Shown: positions 33,267-36,775 of the stretch, piece by piece | Numbering within the stretch: position 1 is the first letter of the stretch | How the letters are laid out: every line of letters starts with the position of its first letter | Source: Nocardia sp. MH4 | GTDB taxonomy: Bacteria > Actinomycetota > Actinomycetes > Mycobacteriales > Mycobacteriaceae | Length of the DNA: 36,775 bases | Assembly (NCBI RefSeq): GCF_019266065.1 | Contig: NZ_LPNR01000064.1 | Location: 1 to 36,775, forward strand | Reading direction: 5' to 3' | Notes under the pieces: generated by a model | Databases searched by the model: none | Told to the model about the DNA's origin: nothing | Seen by the model: the letters and a program-made list of their open reading frames with translations, nothing else | Position numbers and translations under genes: made by a program

Positions 33267-33872
33267 GTGGCCGTGCGCGTGCTGGTCGCCAGCCGGAATG
33301 CCAAGAAGCTGAAAGAACTGCGCCGGATCCTCGACGAGGCGGGCGTGGCCGGGATCGAACTGGTGAGCCTGAACGAGGTGCCGCCCTACGAGGAGGCGCC
33401 CGAGACCGGGGCCACCTTCGAGGAGAACGCGATCGCCAAGGCGCGCGACGGGGCCGTCGCCACCGGATTGCCGTGTGTGGCCGATGATTCCGGGATCGAG
33501 GTGGACGCGCTCAACGGTATGCCCGGCGTGCTCTCGGCACGCTGGTCGGGCCGTCACGGCGACGACACCGCCAACAACACCTTGCTGCTCGCGCAGCTCG
33601 GTGACGTGCCCGACGAGCGGCGCGGCGCCCGGTTCGTCTCCACCTGCGCGCTGGTGCTGCCCGACGGCACCGAGACCGTGGTGCGCGGCGAATGGCCGGG
33701 CATGATCGCCCGGAAACCGGTGGGGGAGGGCGGTTTCGGTTACGATCCGCTGTTCCTGCCGGAGGGCGGCACCGGCAGTGCTGCGGAACTGACTCCGGCC
33801 GAGAAGGACGCGGTCTCGCACCGCGGCCGGGCGCTCACCCAGCTGCTGCCCGCGCTGGCCGCGCTGGCCTGA
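33267..33872 (+). CDS. rdgB: RdgB/HAM1-type XTP/dITP diphosphatase
   Basis: A 201-residue nucleotide-sanitising enzyme that hydrolyses ITP, dITP and XTP to monophosphates. The substrate-binding start VRVLVASRNAKKLKELRRIL, GATFEENAIAKARDGA (about 49-64), the metal-binding VADDSGIEVDALNGMPGVLSARWSG (about 71-95) and GFGYDPLFLPEG near 157 are all present, as is the closing SHRGRALTQL. It is coupled to rphA with a 2-base gap and ends at a strong terminator. Confidence 0.95.
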   Translation: MAVRVLVASRNAKKLKELRRILDEAGVAGIELVSLNEVPPYEEAPETGATFEENAIAKARDGAVATGLPCVADDSGIEVDALNGMPGVLSARWSGRHGDDTANNTLLLAQLGDVPDERRGARFVSTCALVLPDGTETVVRGEWPGMIARKPVGEGGFGYDPLFLPEGGTGSAAELTPAEKDAVSHRGRALTQLLPALAALA

Positions 33873-33879
33873 ACCGAAA

Positions 33880-33923
33880 CGACAGCGCCGCCGCCCCGGA
33901 TTCCGGGTGCGGCGGCGCTGTCG
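33880..33923. terminator. Bidirectional terminator after rdgB
   Basis: 33880-33894 pairs perfectly with 33909-33923 (15 bp), with an extra inner CCCGG/CCGGG stem. It lies 7 bases after the rdgB stop and 13 bases before the end of the minus-strand DUF3817 gene. Confidence 0.85.
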
Positions 33924-33936
33924 TCGTTCGGGGGGC

Positions 33937-34305
33937 TCAGAGTCCGTACTGCTGTTTGACGTCCTTGGCGTTGCGGTGCTCGACGAAGAACGACAGCAGC
34001 GGGATGGTGCCCGCGATCAGGGTGCCGACGGTGCGCCCGATCGGCCAGCGCACCTTCACGGCGAGGTCGGCGGTGACGAGCAGGTAGGCGAAGTACACCC
34101 AGCCGTGCACGACCGCGATCCAGCTCGGGGTGTCGACGCCGAAGCCGTACTTGGCGATCATCTCGCCGGTGAGCAGCAGCAGCCACAGGCCGGTGACCCA
34201 GGCCAGCACCCGGTAGCGCTGTAGCGCCGGACGGATCTTGGCGGCGTCGCCCGCCGGGGCGGCCTGGTCGAGCGACGGTGCGGTCGTGTTCTCGTCGGTG
34301 GTCAC
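33937..34305 (-). CDS. DUF3817 family membrane protein (Rv1342c counterpart)
   Basis: A 122-residue protein with three predicted helices: YRVLAWVTGLWLLLLTGEMI (about 31-50), WIAVVHGWVYFAYLLVTADLA (about 62-82) and IGRTVGTLIAGTIPLLSFFVEHRN. The His-Gly in helix 2 and the F-x-E-H near the end are DUF3817 hallmarks. GTG 34305 overlaps the upstream gene's stop (GTGA), so the two are translationally coupled. Function is unknown. It is the same length as the protein at 4231 but clearly diverged. Confidence 0.85.
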   Translation of the reverse strand: MTTDENTTAPSLDQAAPAGDAAKIRPALQRYRVLAWVTGLWLLLLTGEMIAKYGFGVDTPSWIAVVHGWVYFAYLLVTADLAVKVRWPIGRTVGTLIAGTIPLLSFFVEHRNAKDVKQQYGL

Positions 34306-34733
34306 CCGGCGTTCCTCTCAGGGGCGCGCAGACCGGCCGAGCGGACCTGCGCATCGATGTCGCTGGCGTGCAGTCCCGCCAGGTACTGGTTGTAGGCGAC
34401 CGTTTCCGGGTCGTCGGCGGGCGCGGCCTTGGGCCGTTCCGGCAGGATCCCGGCGGGGATCTCGCGCGGTGCCTCGGCCTTCGCCGCGCGCGGTGCGGTG
34501 TCCGGTTCCTCGGCCTCGCGCTCGAGGCGGACGAACCGGACGTAGGCGAACACCGCGAACGCGGCGAACAGCGGCCACTGCAGGGCGTAGCCGAGGTTCT
34601 GGCCGGTTCCCGAGGCCGATTCGAACCGCTCCCACTGCCACCAGGCCAGCGCGAGGCAGCCCAGCGCGACGACGACGACCAGCGCGATCAGGGCCGGTCG
34701 ATTGTGCGCCGGGCGGGGAGAGGAAGCGGACAC
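34302..34733 (-). CDS. LprD-like membrane protein (Rv1343c counterpart)
   Basis: A 143-residue protein with two membrane helices, ALIALVVVVALGCLALAWWQW (about 14-34) and YALQWPLFAAFAVFAYVRFV (about 48-67), then a charged cytoplasmic tail of about 70 residues ending near RAPERNAG. WWQWERFESASGTGQNLGYALQWP is the family core. M. tuberculosis Rv1343c is named LprD, but the A-L-G-C here is a poor lipobox and sits inside a helix, so an integral membrane protein is more likely. GTG 34733 is preferred because TACCGT lies seven bases upstream; GTG 34742 overlaps that hexamer. Confidence 0.78.
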   Translation of the reverse strand: MSASSPRPAHNRPALIALVVVVALGCLALAWWQWERFESASGTGQNLGYALQWPLFAAFAVFAYVRFVRLEREAEEPDTAPRAAKAEAPREIPAGILPERPKAAPADDPETVAYNQYLAGLHASDIDAQVRSAGLRAPERNAG

Positions 34734-34740
34734 GCGCTCC

Positions 34741-34746
34741 ACGGTA
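34741..34746 (-). promoter_or_regulatory. -10 element of the lprD-like/DUF3817 pair
   Basis: TACCGT on the minus strand, seven bases before the GTG at 34733. It overlaps the alternative GTG at 34742 by two bases and so argues against that start. Confidence 0.5.
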
Positions 34747-34784
34747 CCCGCCTACTACAGGCGGCGTAGGAGCAGGTCGGGGGC

Positions 34785-35660
34785 TCAGAACTTGTAGGTG
34801 ATCCCGGTCATCCGCTCGGATTCCTCCCACAGCCTGCGCAGCAGTTCCGGATTGCGCGAGATGGCGCTCGACGGGCACGCCTCGACCGGACCCTGGGACT
34901 GCATCCACTTGTTGGGACCCCAGTAGACGGTCGGGTCGGCCGCAGGCTCGGTGGCGGCGAACAGGCTCGAGTGGGCGGCCTTGGCCGGTGGGTGGCCGAT
35001 GAGCTTGATGAACGGCTTGCTGACCCGGTCGAGCGGGGTCTCGGTGCGGGCGAACAGGTCGGTCGCCGAGACACCGGGGTGCACGGCGTAGGACTTCTTG
35101 GCCGAGCCCGCCTCGCTGAGCCTGCGCTGTAGTTCGCGGCCGAACATGAGGTTGGCCAGCTTGGCCTGGGCGTAGGCGAGGTTGCGCTGGTAGCGGCGGT
35201 GCTCGTAGTTGAGGTCGTCGATCCACAGCTTGGGCGTCTGCTTGTGGGCGATGCTGGCCAGGGTGACGACCCGGTCGGTGATGCGGTCGAGCAGCAGGCC
35301 GGTGAGCGCGAAGTGGCCGAGGTGGTTGACGCCGAACTGGGTCTCGAAGCCGTCGGCGGTGCGCGAGAACGGGATGTTCATCAGGCCGGCGTTGTTGATC
35401 AGGACGTCGAATTCGCCCTGCTGGTCGGCGAAGGCGCGCACGGAAGCCAGGTCGGCGAGGTCGAGCGCGGCCACCCGGACGTCGCCCGGGATGGCGTCGG
35501 CGATCGGCTGGGCCTTGGCCGCGTTGCGGCACGCCATGATCACGGTGGCGCCCTTGCCTGCCAACACCTTGGTGGTTTCGGCGCCGAGGCCGCCGTTGGC
35601 CCCGGTGATCACGAACGTGCGCCCGGTCTGGTCCGCGATGTCAGTTGGTTTCCATGCCAT
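34785..35660 (-). CDS. Short-chain dehydrogenase/reductase
   Basis: A 291-residue Rossmann-fold oxidoreductase. The cofactor motif TGANGGLG is at 19-26, the NNAG motif is near residue 89 (VLINNAGLMN), and the catalytic pair Y-x-x-x-K is in AYAQAKLAN near 165, with the Ser in VVTLASIAH near 134. R45 in MACRN after beta-2 favours NADP(H). The C-terminal extension (KWMQSQGPVEACPSSAISRNPELLRRLWEESERMTG) is seen in the protochlorophyllide-reductase/retinol-dehydrogenase-like SDR group. The substrate is unknown. A 16-base palindrome overlaps its promoter. Confidence 0.9.
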   Translation of the reverse strand: MAWKPTDIADQTGRTFVITGANGGLGAETTKVLAGKGATVIMACRNAAKAQPIADAIPGDVRVAALDLADLASVRAFADQQGEFDVLINNAGLMNIPFSRTADGFETQFGVNHLGHFALTGLLLDRITDRVVTLASIAHKQTPKLWIDDLNYEHRRYQRNLAYAQAKLANLMFGRELQRRLSEAGSAKKSYAVHPGVSATDLFARTETPLDRVSKPFIKLIGHPPAKAAHSSLFAATEPAADPTVYWGPNKWMQSQGPVEACPSSAISRNPELLRRLWEESERMTGITYKF

Positions 35661-35666
35661 GCGCCG

Positions 35667-35672
35667 ACCTTA
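35667..35672 (-). promoter_or_regulatory. -10 element of the dehydrogenase gene
   Basis: TAAGGT on the minus strand, six bases before the ATG at 35660. Confidence 0.55.
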
Positions 35673-35684
35673 CTCCGGAGTAAG
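35669..35684. promoter_or_regulatory. 16-bp perfect palindrome, candidate operator of the dehydrogenase
   Basis: CTTACTCCGGAGTAAG is a perfect palindrome that shares four bases with the -10 and covers the spacer region. A repressor bound here would block the promoter. No TetR or MarR gene is adjacent; the regulator would be encoded elsewhere. Confidence 0.7.
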
Positions 35685-35699
35685 ATCGGAGGGAAGTGG

Positions 35700-36620
35700 T
35701 CAGCCGAGCAATCCGGCCAGCGTACCGGCGCAGGCGGGCCTGCGCAGTTTGGTCAGCGCCTTGGCCTCGATCTGCCTGGCCCGTTCCCGCGAGACGCCGA
35801 GCGCCGAGCCCACCTCCTCCAGCGAGCGCGCCTGTCCGCGATCGAGACCGAACCGCAGCCGGATGACGGCGGACTCACGCTCGGTGAGGACCGCGAGCGC
35901 GGCCTCGACATAGCCGGGCAGCATCCGCTCGGCCACCACGTCCGCCGGCGCGGGCGCGGTGTCGGGCAGCAGCGTGCCCAGTTCGGCGCCCTCGCCGACC
36001 GGCGCGTGCAGCGACACCGGCTCGGGCTCGTGCCGCAGCACCGCCGCGACCTGGGCGACGGTGAGCTCGGCGGCCGCGGCCAGCTCCTCGACGGTGACCG
36101 CGCGGCCGAGCCGCTGGGTCAGCTCGCGGCGTACGCGGATCACCCGGTGCAGGACGTCGGCGACGTTGGACGGCAACCGGATCGTGCGGCCCTGATCGGT
36201 GAGCGCCCGCCCGATCGACTGGCGGATCCAGTACGTCGCGTACGTCGAGAGCTTGAGCCCGCGCGTGTGGTCGAACTTCTCCACCGCGCGGATCAGGCCG
36301 AGGGTGCCCTCCTGGATCAGGTCGAGCAGCGCCATACCGGTGTTGGTCGGGAACCGGCGCGCGATGGAGACCACCAGGCGCAGATTCGCCCGGACCATCC
36401 GGTCCTTCGCGCGCAGTCCGTCGAGTTCGGTGCGGCGCAGCCGCTCCCGCCGCGCGGCGGTGAGTTCGATTCCGGCCGCGGCGTTCTCGTCGAGTTCGGC
36501 GCGGGCCGCCGTGCCTGCGGCGATACGGGCACCGAGGGCGTATTCCTCCTCGGCGGTCAGCAGGGGCGTGCGGGCGATGGCGGTCAGGTAGTCGCGGACG
36601 GAATCGGTGGTGACGGTCAA
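35700..36620 (-). CDS. Sigma-70 family RNA polymerase sigma factor, SigB/HrdB-type (group 2)
   Basis: A 306-residue sigma factor. DSVRDYLTAIARTPLLTAEEEYALGARI (6-33) is region 1.2. Region 2 runs RMVRANLRLVVSIARRF, LDLIQEGTLGLIRAVEKFDHTRGLKLSTYATYWIRQSIGRAL (about 75-140). Region 3 follows, and region 4 is LTERESAVIRLRFGLDRGQARSLEEVGSALGVSRERARQIEAKALTKLRRP at the C-terminus. It has no long N-terminal region 1.1, as in SigB-type factors of stress and stationary phase. Start TTG 36620 has GGAG six bases upstream; no other start fits the conserved N-terminus. It lies 39 bases from the dehydrogenase start on the same strand. Confidence 0.92.
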   Translation of the reverse strand: MTVTTDSVRDYLTAIARTPLLTAEEEYALGARIAAGTAARAELDENAAAGIELTAARRERLRRTELDGLRAKDRMVRANLRLVVSIARRFPTNTGMALLDLIQEGTLGLIRAVEKFDHTRGLKLSTYATYWIRQSIGRALTDQGRTIRLPSNVADVLHRVIRVRRELTQRLGRAVTVEELAAAAELTVAQVAAVLRHEPEPVSLHAPVGEGAELGTLLPDTAPAPADVVAERMLPGYVEAALAVLTERESAVIRLRFGLDRGQARSLEEVGSALGVSRERARQIEAKALTKLRRPACAGTLAGLLG

Positions 36621-36662
36621 GGAAGGCTCCGTTCGATGCTGCGAGGGTGTGGCCGACCGGGT

Positions 36663-36696
36663 GGCCGGTGGTGGCGGCGCGCCGCCACCACCGGCC
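36663..36696. terminator. 34-base perfect palindrome, probable terminator
   Basis: 17-base arms (36663-36679 and 36680-36696) are exact reverse complements, built of GGTGGTGG against CCACCACC. It lies between the sigma factor start and the likely end of a minus-strand gene entering from the right. There is no T-run, so termination is inferred from the stem alone. Confidence 0.55.
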
Positions 36697-36703
36697 GGCG
36701 CGT

Positions 36704-36775
36704 TCAGCGCCCGGGGATTCGCAGCGGGCGGCGCACGGTCGTCGACCGGGTCTGCGCGCCGCGAATCGTTGAGCC
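36704..36775 (-). CDS. Possible C-terminal end of a minus-strand gene (partial)
   Basis: On the minus strand an open frame runs from the window edge to a TGA at 36706-36704, encoding 23 residues that end RRPLRIPGR. It stays open over its whole visible length, and its stop lies just before the strong palindrome, which would suit as terminator. It is too short to identify and other frames cannot be excluded. Confidence 0.35.
   Translation of the reverse strand, partial: GSTIRGAQTRSTTVRRPLRIPGR

Overview
The window is high-GC actinobacterial chromosome, most likely from Nocardia or a close relative. Protein sequences match mycobacterial and nocardial families closely. The backbone gene order follows the Mycobacterium tuberculosis interval that starts at the rRNA operon: nucS, Rv1322, methylmalonyl-CoA epimerase, fadA4, Rv1324, glgB, glgE, glgP, dinG, pncB, clpS, aosR, an S58 peptidase, mec, cysO, cysM, rhomboid, Rv1339, rphA, rdgB, Rv1342c and Rv1343c. 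This is ordinary chromosome with local insertions, not a mobile island. I see no insertion sequence, prophage, CRISPR array or tRNA, and no stretch over about 210 bases lacks a gene.

Layout. Bases 1-86 are the end of a 5S rRNA gene and the terminator of its operon. Bases 119-4128 hold mismatch repair (nucS), a small Cys/His protein, a FilP-like coiled-coil protein, and the epimerase and thiolase of acyl-CoA metabolism. Bases 4231-7133 carry a DUF3817 membrane protein, a thioredoxin-like TPR protein, a methyltransferase and a deazaflavin-type reductase. Bases 7130-15956 are the alpha-glucan region: glgE and glgB in an overlapping operon and glgP nearby, separated by a LysE exporter and a TetR/VOC divergent pair. 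Bases 16054-21843 are an accessory block: purine permease, secreted MTB12-like protein, DoxX protein, an unknown protein, a GT87 mannosyltransferase and a methyltransferase. Bases 21934-26740 (minus strand) are dinG, an unknown gene, pncA and pncB. Bases 26802-30703 run clpS-aosR-S58 peptidase-mec-cysO-cysM, the sulfur-carrier route to cysteine. Bases 30869-33872 are rhomboid, a metallo-beta-lactamase-fold phosphodiesterase, rphA and rdgB. The minus-strand end holds DUF3817, an LprD-like protein, a short-chain dehydrogenase and a SigB-type sigma factor.

How the genes work together. Mec, CysO and CysM form a complete protein-thiocarboxylate cysteine pathway with its likely regulator AosR just upstream. 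GlgE and GlgB build alpha-glucan from maltose-1-phosphate and GlgP degrades it. PncA and PncB are consecutive steps of NAD salvage. ClpS serves Clp proteolysis. RphA and RdgB handle RNA ends and non-canonical nucleotides.

The most unusual points are these: CysO does not stop at its functional diglycine but carries a 26-residue Arg-rich tail; cysM is bracketed by near-identical inverted 20-mers, one of which encodes the end of that tail; at least sixteen genes have a TANNNT -10 hexamer exactly 6-7 bases before the start codon, the signature of leaderless transcripts; and several sharp operator palindromes lie at gene starts (TetR/VOC, DoxX, the dehydrogenase, and an IdeR-like box before the MTB12-like gene).
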